From NCBI GenBank assembly GCA_015493405.1, contig WGDF01000035.1:1-11462 (forward strand): 11,462 nucleotides of DNA, written 5' to 3'. Numbering within the stretch: position 1 is the first letter of the stretch; every line of letters begins with the position of its first letter. The notes beneath the pieces were generated by a model, which was given only the letters and a program-made list of their open reading frames with translations, had not been told where the DNA came from and made no database searches. The DNA is from Flavobacteriaceae bacterium. GTDB taxonomy: Bacteria; Bacteroidota; Bacteroidia; Flavobacteriales; Flavobacteriaceae. Made by a program: the position numbers and the translations under genes. This document shows, in pieces, positions 5,654 to 11,462 of the stretch.

Positions 5654-6841
5654 ATGGCTAAAGAAAAATTCGAAAGAACCAAACCGCACGTTAATATAGG
5701 TACCATTGGTCACGTTGACCACGGTAAAACTACATTGACCGCTGCAATAACCAAAGTTTTATCAGAAAAAGGTCTTGCCGAAATCAAAGACTTTGATGCT
5801 ATTGACAATGCTCCCGAAGAAAAAGAAAGAGGGATTACGATTAATACGGCTCACGTAGAGTATCAAACTGATAAAAGACACTACGCACACGTTGACTGTC
5901 CCGGTCACGCCGATTATGTTAAAAACATGGTTACAGGTGCTGCTCAAATGGATGGCGCTATCCTAGTTGTTGCTGCAACAGATGGCCCGATGCCTCAAAC
6001 ACGTGAACACATTCTTTTAGCACGTCAAGTAGGAGTGCCTAGAATTGTTGTATTTATGAATAAAGTCGACATGGTTGACGATGAAGAATTATTAGAATTA
6101 GTCGACATGGAAATTCGTGACTTATTGAGTTTCTACGAATATGACGGTGATGAAACTCCTGTTATTCAAGGCTCTGCTTTAGGTGGTTTGAATGGCGATG
6201 AAAAATGGGTTAAAACCATTGAAGAATTAATGGATGCTGTTGATGAATGGATTCCCGAACCTAAAAGAGATACTGATAAGCCTTTCTTAATGCCTGTTGA
6301 AGATGTCTTCTCTATTACCGGACGTGGAACAGTAGCTACCGGACGTATTGAAACCGGTGTTGTTAATACCGGAGATCCTGTTGAAATTTTAGGAATTAGT
6401 GATGAAAAATTGACTTCAGTTGTAACCGGAGTTGAAATGTTCCGTAAAATTTTAGATCGTGGTGAAGCCGGTGATAACGTAGGTTTGTTGTTACGTGGTA
6501 TTGATAAAAACCAAATCCGTCGTGGTATGGTAATTGCCGCTCCCGGAACGATTACACCTCATAAAAAATTCAAAGCTGAAGTTTATATCTTGAAAAAAGA
6601 AGAAGGTGGTCGTCATACGCCGTTTCATAACAACTACCGTCCTCAGTTCTATTTAAGAACAACAGACGCTACAGGTGAAATTCATTTGCCCGAAGGTGTT
6701 GAAATGGTATTGCCCGGTGATAACTTAACAATCGAAGTTGAATTGATCTACCCTGTAGCAATCAACAAAGGTTTACGTTTTGCTATCCGTGAAGGTGGTA
6801 GAACCGTAGGTGCCGGTCAGGTAACTGAAATTTTAGACTAA
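5654..6841 (+). CDS. tuf: Elongation factor Tu
   Basis: The GTPase that delivers aminoacyl-tRNA to the ribosomal A site. At 395 residues it is full length, with GTPase domain (about 1-200) and two beta-barrel domains that hold tRNA. The GTP-binding motifs are all intact: P-loop GHVDHGKT (19-26), switch I RGITIN (59-64), DCPGH (81-85), NKVD (136-139) and SAL (174-176). The domain 2 motif [13 protein letters not shown] is present. The ATG gives the usual [14 protein letters not shown] start, and the leader is A-rich without an SD. It follows four tRNA genes and is likely co-transcribed with them from the promoter(s) at 5081-5170. Codon use is biased as expected for a very highly expressed gene. 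Confidence 0.99.
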   Translation: MAKEKFERTKPHVNIGTIGHVDHGKTTLTAAITKVLSEKGLAEIKDFDAIDNAPEEKERGITINTAHVEYQTDKRHYAHVDCPGHADYVKNMVTGAAQMDGAILVVAATDGPMPQTREHILLARQVGVPRIVVFMNKVDMVDDEELLELVDMEIRDLLSFYEYDGDETPVIQGSALGGLNGDEKWVKTIEELMDAVDEWIPEPKRDTDKPFLMPVEDVFSITGRGTVATGRIETGVVNTGDPVEILGISDEKLTSVVTGVEMFRKILDRGEAGDNVGLLLRGIDKNQIRRGMVIAAPGTITPHKKFKAEVYILKKEEGGRHTPFHNNYRPQFYLRTTDATGEIHLPEGVEMVLPGDNLTIEVELIYPVAINKGLRFAIREGGRTVGAGQVTEILD

Positions 6842-6865
6842 CTAACAGTCAAAAATATATTTAGA

Positions 6866-6895
6866 AATTTGAAGCCCAATATTGGGCTTCAAATT
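6866..6895 (+). terminator. Perfect 30-nt palindrome after tuf, probable terminator or 3'-end stabiliser
   Basis: The arms at 6866-6880 and 6881-6895 are exactly complementary over 15 bp, with core GAAGCCCAATATTGGGCTTC. It starts 25 bp after the tuf stop. There is no uninterrupted T run (AAATTCTCTG follows), so termination may be partial. Being palindromic, it would act equally on either strand. A weak TATCTTTC (-7-like) at 6924-6931 is too close to tRNA-Trp to be trusted as its promoter, so readthrough may be needed downstream. Confidence 0.7.
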
Positions 6896-6935
6896 CTCTG
6901 TAAATTAGGATACTGATTTTTGGTATCTTTCATTA

Positions 6936-7008
6936 ACGGGCGTAGCTCAGTTGGTAGAGCACTGGTCTCCAAAACCAGGTGTCGGGAGTTCGAGTCTCTC
7001 TGCCCGTG
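6936..7008 (+). tRNA. trnW-CCA: tRNA-Trp (anticodon CCA)
   Basis: Acceptor ACGGGCG (6936-6942) pairs with TGCCCGT (7001-7007) with one G-T wobble, discriminator G, the A1-U72/G73 combination usual for bacterial tryptophan tRNA. Stem CTGGT/ACCAG holds loop CTCCAAA, anticodon CCA. CCA is not encoded at the 3' end. It lies 30 bp before secE; tRNA-Trp next to secE is common in bacteria. Confidence 0.97.
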
Positions 7009-7038
7009 CAAAAATATTTTAATTTTAAAATTGAAACA

Positions 7039-7239
7039 ATGTTTAAAGGTTTTGTTGAATATATAAAAGGCGCATACGAAGAGTTAACCAAACACGTCGT
7101 CTGGCCCAAATGGGATGAAGTTTATAGAATGACAATCGTTGTAGCTGTCTTTTCTGCAATTTTCTCTATTTTTATTGCCTTGGTCGATTATGTATTCAGA
7201 ACTTTCCTACAAGCTTACTACAAGCTTATTAAAAGCTAA
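7039..7239 (+). CDS. secE: Preprotein translocase subunit SecE
   Basis: The small essential membrane subunit that clamps SecY in the protein-export channel. The product has 66 residues in the minimal single-span form. An amphipathic N-terminal helix carries the conserved ELTKHVVWPKWDEV (residues 15-28), and one transmembrane helix spans about 31-50 (MTIVVAVFSAIFSIFIALVD). The ATG at 7039 is chosen; an in-frame upstream start at 6979 would lie inside tRNA-Trp and add 20 unrelated residues. It is 5 bp before nusG, the classic secE-nusG pair. The usual rpmG gene near this place in many bacteria is absent here. Confidence 0.96.
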   Translation: MFKGFVEYIKGAYEELTKHVVWPKWDEVYRMTIVVAVFSAIFSIFIALVDYVFRTFLQAYYKLIKS

Positions 7240-7244
7240 TATTC

Positions 7245-7793
7245 ATGAGTGAACAAGTTAAAAAATGGTATGTCATTAAAGTCGTTAGTGGCAAGGAAGC
7301 CAAAATACAAAAGCTCATGGAGAACGAAATCCAACGTAATGGCTTACAAGATTATGTTGGGGAGATTTTGGTGCCTACCGAAAAAGTAGTGCAAATTAGA
7401 AACGGAAAACGTATTCAAAAAGATAAAACACTTTTTCCCGGTTATATTTATATGGAAGCAAACCTTTCTGGTGAACTGCCTCATGTGATTAAATCCATAC
7501 CGGGTGTAATGGGATACCTCAGTGGGGTTAAAGGAGGTGATCCGATGCCATTGAGCAAAAAAGAAGTCAATAGAATCTTAGGAAAAATTGATGAAATGGC
7601 AATGAATGCCGATCAAATTATCATTCCTTATAATGTAGGGGATGCCGTTACGGTAACGGATGGACCTTTTAAAGGTTTTGAAGGTGTGATTGAAGAAGTC
7701 AACAAAGATCGTAAAAAAGTAATTGTTATGGTTAAATTCTTTGGAAGAAAAACACCATTGGAATTGGGTTATTTTGAAGTAAAAAAAATATAA
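7245..7793 (+). CDS. nusG: Transcription termination/antitermination protein NusG
   Basis: Binds the RNA polymerase clamp, tunes pausing and links transcription to Rho or the ribosome. The 182-residue protein has an N-terminal NGN domain (about 6-112: KKWYVIKVVSGKEAKIQKLM, LFPGYIYM at 63-70, IPGVMGYLS at 85-93) and a C-terminal KOW domain (about 129-165: YNVGDAVTVTDGPFKGFEG). The length is standard, without the extra inserted domain of some Bacteroidota and Thermotoga homologues, so this is the housekeeping copy rather than a specialised UpxY-type factor. It starts 5 bp after secE. Confidence 0.97.
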   Translation: MSEQVKKWYVIKVVSGKEAKIQKLMENEIQRNGLQDYVGEILVPTEKVVQIRNGKRIQKDKTLFPGYIYMEANLSGELPHVIKSIPGVMGYLSGVKGGDPMPLSKKEVNRILGKIDEMAMNADQIIIPYNVGDAVTVTDGPFKGFEGVIEEVNKDRKKVIVMVKFFGRKTPLELGYFEVKKI

Positions 7794-7808
7794 ACTGTTA
7801 CGCATATT

Positions 7809-7840
7809 AAACTATTAAGCTTCCAAAATAATAGTTTTTT
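7809..7840 (+). terminator. Possible weak terminator or attenuator between nusG and rplK
   Basis: AAACTATT (7809-7816) pairs perfectly with AATAGTTT (7830-7837) around a 13-base loop, and the right arm runs into TTTTTT ending at 7840. The stem is AT-rich and so weak; partial attenuation or an RNA-protein site in the L11-operon leader are both possible. I see no recognisable copy of the L1-binding rRNA motif. Confidence 0.4.
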
Positions 7841-7859
7841 GTAAAAAACAAAAAGTAAA

Positions 7860-8300
7860 ATGGCAAAAGAAGTAAGTAAAGTAATTAAATTACAAATTCG
7901 GGGAGGTCAAGCGAATCCTTCGCCACCGGTTGGACCCGCATTAGGTGCCGCAGGTGTTAACATCATGGAGTTCTGCAAACAATTCAATGCCAGAACACAA
8001 GATAAACCGGGTAAAGTATTACCCGTGGCAATTAATGTTTATAAAGACAAATCTTTTGATTTTGTCGTTAAAACGCCACCCGCTGCCGTCCAGTTATTGG
8101 AAGCGGCTAAAATCAAAAAAGGATCCGGCGAACCAAACCGAAACAAAGTAGGCAGTGTGACTTGGGAACAAGTGAAACAAATTGCAGAAGACAAAATGCC
8201 CGATTTAAATGCTTTTAGTGTTGAATCGGCTATGCGTATGGTCGCAGGTACCGCAAGATCAATGGGATTAACTGTTGATGGTGAAAATCCTTTTAATTAA
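7860..8300 (+). CDS. rplK: 50S ribosomal protein uL11
   Basis: Part of the GTPase-associated centre with the L10-L12 stalk; binds 23S rRNA and is needed for the stringent response through RelA. At 146 residues it is full length. The N-terminal domain has [18 protein letters not shown] (residues 12-29), with the conserved prolines that are the target region of thiostrepton and related drugs, and the rRNA-binding C-terminal domain ends in the signature [12 protein letters not shown] (126-137). It starts the rplKAJL group 66 bp after nusG and lies 16 bp before rplA. The leader is A-rich with no SD. Confidence 0.98.
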   Translation: MAKEVSKVIKLQIRGGQANPSPPVGPALGAAGVNIMEFCKQFNARTQDKPGKVLPVAINVYKDKSFDFVVKTPPAAVQLLEAAKIKKGSGEPNRNKVGSVTWEQVKQIAEDKMPDLNAFSVESAMRMVAGTARSMGLTVDGENPFN

Positions 8301-8316
8301 AAAACGATTTTAGAAA

Positions 8317-9006
8317 ATGGCAAGATTAAGCAAAAAAAGAAGAGAAGCATTATCAAAAATAGATAAAAATAAAGTTTATACTTTAGAAGAAGCAACAAAA
8401 TTAGTAAAGGAAATTCCCGGCGCTAAGTTTGACGAATCTGTTGATATTGCTGTAAGATTAGGGGTTGACCCCAGAAAAGCCAACCAAATGGTTAGAGGCG
8501 TTGTAACACTCCCTCACGGAACCGGTAAAGACAAAATAGTCTTGGCTTTGGTTACTCCCGATAAAGAAGAAGAAGCAAAAGCAGCCGGTGCTGATTATGT
8601 CGGTTTAGATGACTATCTTGAAAAAATCAAAGGTGGTTGGACAGACGTTGACGTAATTATTACCATGCCTAGTGTTATGAGAAAATTAGGACCTTTAGGA
8701 CGAGTTTTAGGCCCCCGTGGCTTGATGCCCAATCCTAAAACCGGAACAGTAACGATGGAAGTCGGCAAAGCGGTTAAAGAAGTAAAAGCCGGTAAAATTG
8801 ATTTTAAAGTCGATAAAACCGGAATAGTTCACGCTGCTATCGGAAAGAAATCATTTTCTGCCGATAAATTGAAAGATAACGCCGCAGAGTTGTTGACTAC
8901 TTTAAATAAGTTAAAGCCCTCAGCAGCCAAAGGAACCTATATGAAAAGTGTGAACCTGTCTTCTACGATGAGCCCCGGTATAAAAGTAGATCCTAAAAGT
9001 GTCTAA
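8317..9006 (+). CDS. rplA: 50S ribosomal protein uL1
   Basis: Forms the mobile L1 stalk that helps release deacylated tRNA. The 229-residue length is usual. The L1 signature lies at about residues 116-143 ([20 protein letters not shown], then [11 protein letters not shown]), in the rRNA-binding face. In E. coli, L1 represses the rplK-rplA mRNA by binding its leader; whether this occurs here cannot be seen from the sequence. It lies between rplK (16 bp) and rplJ (22 bp). Confidence 0.98.
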   Translation: MARLSKKRREALSKIDKNKVYTLEEATKLVKEIPGAKFDESVDIAVRLGVDPRKANQMVRGVVTLPHGTGKDKIVLALVTPDKEEEAKAAGADYVGLDDYLEKIKGGWTDVDVIITMPSVMRKLGPLGRVLGPRGLMPNPKTGTVTMEVGKAVKEVKAGKIDFKVDKTGIVHAAIGKKSFSADKLKDNAAELLTTLNKLKPSAAKGTYMKSVNLSSTMSPGIKVDPKSV

Positions 9007-9028
9007 TTAAGACCCAAAAAATCAAACA

Positions 9029-9553
9029 ATGAGAACAAGAGAACAAAAAGCTCAATTAATAGAAGAATTAACCCAAAAACTCTCCGAGTATAAAGTAATT
9101 TATATCGTAGATATTTTAGGTCTGAATGCCCAAATTACATCCGATTTAAGACGTGCTTGCTATGGTAGTGATATCAAATTGCAAGTGGTTAAAAATACGA
9201 TGTTGCAACAAGCTATGGACCAATCTGATAAACCATTTGGGGAATTAAAAGAAGTGTTAACAGGCAATTCGGCTCTAATGTTATCTAATGTCGGAAATCA
9301 ACCGGCTAAAATTATCAAAAAATTTAGAAAAGGTTCGGAAAAACCTGTTTTAAAAGGGGCTTGGATTGAAGAATCAGTCTATGTCGGTGATGATCAAATA
9401 GATACATTAATCAATATCAAGTCTAAAGAAGAATTATTAGGCGAATTGATTGGCTTATTGCAATCACCTGCTAAAAATGTTATTTCAGCCCTTAAATCAG
9501 GTGGCGGAAAATTGGCAGGTATCCTCAAAACACTATCAGAGAAGTCTGAATAA
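9029..9553 (+). CDS. rplJ: 50S ribosomal protein uL10
   Basis: The base of the L12 stalk, binding 23S rRNA through its N-terminal domain and L12 dimers through its C-terminal helix. The 174-residue product starts MRTREQKAQLIEELTQKLSE; conserved VVKNTMLQQA is at 53-62. The C-terminal part (about 133-174) is the helix that holds L12 dimers, with SPAKNVISALKSGGGKLAGI at 146-165. E. coli regulates this gene through a long L10-binding leader; here only 22 bp separate it from rplA, so any such element would have to lie within rplA. Confidence 0.97.
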   Translation: MRTREQKAQLIEELTQKLSEYKVIYIVDILGLNAQITSDLRRACYGSDIKLQVVKNTMLQQAMDQSDKPFGELKEVLTGNSALMLSNVGNQPAKIIKKFRKGSEKPVLKGAWIEESVYVGDDQIDTLINIKSKEELLGELIGLLQSPAKNVISALKSGGGKLAGILKTLSEKSE

Positions 9554-9598
9554 AACAAATTATATAATAAATAAATTAAACAATAAAAACGATAGAAA

Positions 9599-9976
9599 AT
9601 GGCAGATTTAAAAGCATTAGCAGAACAATTGGTTAACTTAACCGTTAAAGAAGTTAACGAATTAGCCGATATTATGAAAGAAGAATACGGCATAGAACCA
9701 GCAGCCGCTGCAGTAGCAGTAGCAGGACCAGCAGCAGGTGGTGCTGACGAAGCCGCTGAAGAACAAACAGAATTCGACGTTATTCTTAAAGCCCCCGGTT
9801 CATCTAAATTAGCAGTAGTTAAATTAGTAAAAGAATTGACCGGTTTAGGTTTGAAAGAAGCTAAAGGCGTTGTTGACAGCGCACCCGCTCCTGTAAAAGA
9901 AGGCGTTTCTAAAGACGAAGCCGAAGGCATCAAAAAATCTTTAGAAGAAGCCGGAGCTGAAGTAGAGCTGAAGTAG
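9599..9976 (+). CDS. rplL: 50S ribosomal protein bL12 (L7/L12)
   Basis: The multicopy stalk protein that recruits and activates translational GTPases. The 125-residue product has the N-terminal dimerisation domain (about 1-32: [20 protein letters not shown]), an Ala/Gly/Pro-rich flexible hinge (about 34-57) and the C-terminal factor-binding domain (about 58-125) with [20 protein letters not shown] (59-78) and the [13 protein letters not shown] motif (81-93). The 45-bp gap after rplJ is very AT-rich and shows no clear promoter or hairpin. Downstream, stem-loops separate it from rpoB. Confidence 0.98.
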   Translation: MADLKALAEQLVNLTVKEVNELADIMKEEYGIEPAAAAVAVAGPAAGGADEAAEEQTEFDVILKAPGSSKLAVVKLVKELTGLGLKEAKGVVDSAPAPVKEGVSKDEAEGIKKSLEEAGAEVELK

Positions 9977-9996
9977 TTCTAACATAGATTATTTTT

Positions 9997-10043
9997 TGGT
10001 TTAGGTCTTCCCAATAGACATCGGGACAGACCTAAACCATTTT
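9997..10043 (+). terminator. Large stem-loop between rplL and rpoB, probable attenuator or processing site
   Basis: TGGTTTAGGTCT (9997-10008) pairs perfectly with AGACCTAAACCA (10028-10039) for 12 bp. After one bulged C the helix continues with TCCC/GGGA, leaving a 10-base loop. TTTT follows at 10040-10043, and the left arm is preceded by a T run, so the structure could act on both strands. In E. coli the same spacer holds a partial terminator and an RNase III site that lower rpoBC output relative to L12; a similar role here is inferred. Confidence 0.7.
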
Positions 10044-10061
10044 GCATATAAATTATGCAAA
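10041..10061 (+). other. Second stem-loop in the rplL-rpoB spacer
   Basis: TTTGCATA (10041-10048) pairs perfectly with TATGCAAA (10054-10061) around TAAAT. It overlaps the T tract that would end the first hairpin, so the two could be alternatives in time during transcription. No T run follows. Confidence 0.5.
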
Positions 10062-10072
10062 GCACTTGACGC

Positions 10073-10090
10073 GCTGATTTTCAGCTGTTT
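10073..10090 (+). other. Third small stem-loop in the rplL-rpoB spacer
   Basis: GCTGA (10073-10077) pairs with TCAGC (10081-10085) around TTT, followed by TGTTTT. The stem is short; it may be a weak terminator or part of the folded rpoB leader, 36 bp before the ATG. Confidence 0.4.
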
Positions 10091-10126
10091 TAATTATTTG
10101 ATAACCTTTAATTTTGTCCTACTAAT

Positions 10127-11462
10127 ATGACAAATAATACAAAAGACCTCCCCACGACAGATATCAATACCAGAATTAATTTCTCTTCTGTTAAGAATAT
10201 TCCGGAATATCCGGATCTGTTAGCCATTCAGTTGAAATCTTTTCAAGATTTTTTTCAATTGGAAACGAAACCCGAAAATCGTAATCACGAAGGCTTATAC
10301 AAAACATTTCAAGACAATTTCCCTGTTAGCGACACACGCAATCAGTTCGAATTGTCTTTTTTAGATTATTTTGTCGATCCGCCCCGCTATTCTATTCATG
10401 AATGTATTGAACGTGGTTTAACTTATAGTGTCCCACTCAAAGCCCGTTTAAAACTCGAATGTAACGATCCTGAACATGAAGAGTTTGAAACTGTTGTGCA
10501 AGATGTATATTTGGGCAATATTCCTTACATGACGCCTCGAGGCACATTTGTTATCAATGGCGCCGAACGGGTGATTGTATCCCAATTACACCGTTCTCCG
10601 GGTGTGTTTTTCGGACAATCAATGCATACCAACGGCACCAAATTATATTCCGCCCGAATTATTCCTTTTAAAGGATCTTGGATTGAGTTTGCAACTGACA
10701 TTAACAATGTGATGTATGCCTACATCGATCGTAAAAAGAAATTACCCATAACAACGCTCTTGAGAGCCATCGGTTATGAACGCGACAAGGATATCCTTGA
10801 AATTTTTGACTTAGCGGATGAAGTCAAGGTAAGCAAAACCGGCCTTAAAAAAATTGTAGGTCGAAAATTGGCTGCTCGTTTACTTAAAACTTGGCATGAA
10901 GATTTTGTCGATGAAGATACCGGTGAAGTAGTATCCATTGAACGAAATGAAATTATTTTAGACCGTGATACCGTTATTGAGAAAGACCATATTCAAGATA
11001 TTTTAGATTCCGGTTCAAAAACGGTTTTATTGCACAAAGAAGATATTTCACAATCTGACTTTGCTATTATTTATCACACCTTACAAAAAGATTCAACCAA
11101 CTCGGAAAACGAGGCTGTTGATTATATATATAGATTATTGCGTAATGCTGAACCACCGGATAATGAAACCGCCCGTGGAATTATCGATAAATTATTTTTC
11201 TCCGATCAACGTTACAGTTTAGGGGAAGTCGGTCGTTACCGAATTAACAAAAAATTGGGCTTGGATATTCCTTTGGATATGCAAGTTCTGACCCGTGAAG
11301 ATATCATCACTATTACCAAACAATTAATCGAATTAATCAATTCGAAAACCGAAGTAGATGATATTGATCACCTGTCTAATCGTCGGGTAAAAACAGTTGG
11401 AGAGCAACTCTCTCAACAATTTGGCGTGGGCTTGGCCCGTATGGTGCGTACCATTAGAGAGC
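10127..11462 (+). CDS. rpoB: RNA polymerase beta subunit, N-terminal part (gene continues past window)
   Basis: The first 445 codons of the beta subunit of RNA polymerase. The ATG at 10127 gives [20 protein letters not shown]; the frame stays open to the window's end. Conserved pieces run in order: [38 protein letters not shown] (136-155), followed by [34 protein letters not shown]; and [20 protein letters not shown] (413-432). The window stops about where the rifampicin-resistance region should begin, so resistance status cannot be judged. The gene is not broken; the truncation is the window edge. It follows rplL by 150 bp of structured spacer and is probably transcribed by readthrough, with rpoC expected downstream. 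Confidence 0.98.
   Translation, partial: MTNNTKDLPTTDINTRINFSSVKNIPEYPDLLAIQLKSFQDFFQLETKPENRNHEGLYKTFQDNFPVSDTRNQFELSFLDYFVDPPRYSIHECIERGLTYSVPLKARLKLECNDPEHEEFETVVQDVYLGNIPYMTPRGTFVINGAERVIVSQLHRSPGVFFGQSMHTNGTKLYSARIIPFKGSWIEFATDINNVMYAYIDRKKKLPITTLLRAIGYERDKDILEIFDLADEVKVSKTGLKKIVGRKLAARLLKTWHEDFVDEDTGEVVSIERNEIILDRDTVIEKDHIQDILDSGSKTVLLHKEDISQSDFAIIYHTLQKDSTNSENEAVDYIYRLLRNAEPPDNETARGIIDKLFFSDQRYSLGEVGRYRINKKLGLDIPLDMQVLTREDIITITKQLIELINSKTEVDDIDHLSNRRVKTVGEQLSQQFGVGLARMVRTIRE

Noticed and set aside
6924..6931. TATCTTTC as a promoter of tRNA-Trp
   Set aside because: It lacks the final G, has no -33 partner, and would place the start at or inside the tRNA 5' end.
6979..7038. Extended SecE starting at 6979
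   Set aside because: This start lies within tRNA-Trp; the ATG at 7039 gives the normal SecE start.
9394..9933. 179-codon minus-strand frame opposite rplJ and rplL
   Set aside because: It is antisense to two certain ribosomal protein genes; its Ala/Ser-rich product mirrors the L12 hinge composition.
10109..10116. TAATTTTG, a perfect -7-like element just before rpoB
   Set aside because: No TTG lies at the right distance upstream, and the start site would be only about 5 nt before the ATG; such matches are frequent in AT-rich DNA.

Overview
This is an ordinary but information-rich housekeeping segment from an AT-rich member of the Bacteroidota, most likely class Flavobacteriia. Three things point there. 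Promoter-like elements match the Bacteroidota form (TTG, about 19 bp, TAnnTTTG). Start codons are almost all preceded by A-rich leaders without a Shine-Dalgarno (SD) sequence, with one exception at rpsU. The protein repertoire and order (rpsU, XerC/D-type recombinase, short HPF, tRNAs, tuf, secE, nusG, rplKAJL, rpoB) fit that class. All genes are on the + strand.

Left part (1-3369): the 3' end of a gene for a protein with three ComEA-like helix-hairpin-helix repeats, then an acyl-CoA dehydrogenase directly abutted by a GNAT acetyltransferase resembling spermidine/spermine or thialysine acetyltransferases, then a lysine-rich secreted protein that I cannot assign.

Middle part (3370-4979): a TAnnTTTG promoter, then rpsU with a strong SD and a terminator, then a tyrosine recombinase (XerC/XerD type) and the short hibernation promoting factor (HPF/RaiA), closed by a terminator. 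The SD before rpsU is the most notable point. Flavobacterial ribosomes are reported to hide their anti-SD behind bS21, bS18 and bS6, so an SD on the bS21 gene itself suggests autoregulation. The protein here also has a tyrosine at residue 54.

Right part (4980-11462): a stable-RNA and translation/transcription supercluster. One or two promoters precede tRNA-Thr(TGT), tRNA-Tyr(GTA), tRNA-Gly(TCC), tRNA-Thr(GGT) and tuf. After a perfect 30-nt palindrome come tRNA-Trp(CCA), secE, nusG, rplK, rplA, rplJ, rplL and the first 445 codons of rpoB. This is the same order as thrU-tyrU-glyT-thrT-tufB-secE-nusG-rplKAJL-rpoB in E. coli, with tRNA-Trp added, so it is a deeply conserved arrangement. Several spacers carry stem-loops (tRNA-Tyr/Gly, tuf/tRNA-Trp, nusG/rplK, rplL/rpoB) that may adjust gene dosage by termination or processing.

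I found no mobile element, CRISPR array, defence locus or clearly new multigene system. The candidates for novelty are the rpsU control element, the structured rplL-rpoB spacer and the unassigned secreted protein.
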